Assembly: GCA_937900725.1 (NCBI GenBank)
Contig: CALCFP010000066.1
Span: forward strand, 1-5,394
From: an uncultured Bacteroidota bacterium
GTDB lineage: Bacteria > Bacteroidota > Bacteroidia > Bacteroidales > SZUA-534
Direction: 5' to 3'
DNA length: 5,394 nucleotides
Part shown: positions 5,003-5,394 of the stretch, one piece after another
Layout of the letters: every line of letters begins with the position of its first letter
How positions within the stretch are numbered: position 1 is the stretch's first letter
The notes under the pieces: model-generated
Told to the model about the DNA's origin: nothing
Database searches by the model: none
The model's input: the letters and a program-made list of their open reading frames with translations, nothing else
Position numbers and translations under genes: made by a program

Positions 5003-5394
5003 ATGAAGATATTGCATACCAGCGACTTGCATATCGGCGTCAGAATATATGAATATTCAATGCTCGAGGAACAGAAGCACATCTTGGAGCAGATTGTCGA
5101 GATAGCCAGACGCGAGCAGACCGATGTCACCATAATTGCCGGAGATGTATATGACAGGGCGATTGGCTCCGACGAGGCCATTGGCCTTTTTGATGATTTT
5201 CTCGCCTCGCTTGTCGGGGTTGGGCAGAAGGTCATAGTCATCAGCGGCAACCATGATTCTGCCGAGCGTGTGGCTTACGGAAATCGCATAATGTGTCATT
5301 CGGGTGTGTTTTTGTCGCCCGTCTATTCGGGGCATATCGAGCCGGTTGCGCTGCCTGATGAATATGGTAAGGTCTATTTTTATCCGATACCGTT
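5003..5394 (+). CDS. sbcD: Nuclease SbcCD subunit D, N-terminal part (runs off the window)
   Basis: SbcD is the Mn-dependent nuclease of the SbcCD (bacterial Mre11-Rad50) complex, which cuts DNA hairpins and blocked ends during replication repair, working with the SbcC ATPase. The first 130 residues are present. HTSDLHIG holds D8 and H10, IIAGDVYDR holds D48, and ISGNHDSAER holds N83, H84 and D85. These positions coincide with the E. coli SbcD metal ligands and catalytic His84. The remaining histidine motifs lie beyond the window. MLEEQKHILEQI and GVFLSPVYSG resemble the Clostridia-type SbcD that I remember more than the shorter-motif Bacteroides form. The ATG at 5003 is chosen because MKILHTSDLH is the universal start of the family. 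There is no Shine-Dalgarno sequence; the leader is A-rich. No promoter is evident upstream. sbcC would be expected directly after it. Confidence 0.93.
   Translation, partial: MKILHTSDLHIGVRIYEYSMLEEQKHILEQIVEIARREQTDVTIIAGDVYDRAIGSDEAIGLFDDFLASLVGVGQKVIVISGNHDSAERVAYGNRIMCHSGVFLSPVYSGHIEPVALPDEYGKVYFYPIP

Noticed and set aside
4936..5335. Two overlapping minus-strand frames opposite sbcD
   Set aside because: Both are shadows of the strongly conserved sbcD coding frame.
1..5394. CRISPR array, tRNA, rRNA or insertion sequence
   Set aside because: No regularly spaced direct repeats, cloverleaf, rRNA-like sequence, transposase motifs or terminal inverted repeats with target duplications were seen.

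Overview
This looks like a fragment of a draft or metagenomic contig: it starts inside one gene and ends inside another. The main body suggests a Gram-negative anaerobe, most likely Bacteroidota. None of the visible starts (2248/2272, 3215/3224, 3856, 5003) is preceded by a clear Shine-Dalgarno sequence; the leaders are A/T-rich, as is usual in Bacteroidota. A decayed minus-strand remnant also reads like the C-terminus of an outer-membrane protein. Against a simple assignment, the sbcD fragment and the first ~150 bases resemble Firmicutes-type proteins (Clostridia- or Negativicutes-like), from memory of those families. The phylum call is therefore an inference.

Layout. Bases 2-151 encode a piece of a class I SAM-dependent methyltransferase that runs, in frame, straight into a membrane-anchored LTA-synthase/sulfatase-type transferase ending at 2062. 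The join falls inside the methyltransferase SAM-binding core and at the first membrane helix of the transferase, so it is probably a chimeric or rearranged junction rather than a functional fusion. After a ~200-base spacer holding a 12-bp inverted repeat come three same-strand genes: a cysteine-rich protein resembling the peptidase U32 (UbiU/UbiV/TrhP) superfamily (2248/2272-3162), a YhbS-like GNAT acetyltransferase (3224-3844) and a RimJ/RimL-like GNAT acetyltransferase (3856-4338). The two GNAT genes lie 11 bases apart and are probably co-transcribed.

From 4339 to 5002 there is no intact gene. This stretch is A/T-rich, with several short palindromes, a weak plus-strand coding remnant (4408-4575) and a better minus-strand remnant (4699-4920) that becomes protein-like only after two single-base frame corrections. 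At 5003 the 5' part of sbcD begins and runs off the end of the window; sbcC would be expected next.

How the genes work together: the sequence gives no strong functional link. The transferase probably modifies an envelope glycan or lipid, the U32-like protein may carry an iron-sulfur cluster, the GNATs acetylate unknown substrates, and SbcD belongs to DNA repair. I do not see a convincing new multi-gene system. The features most worth checking are the chimeric junction, the cysteine cluster of the U32-like protein and the inverted repeat in front of it.
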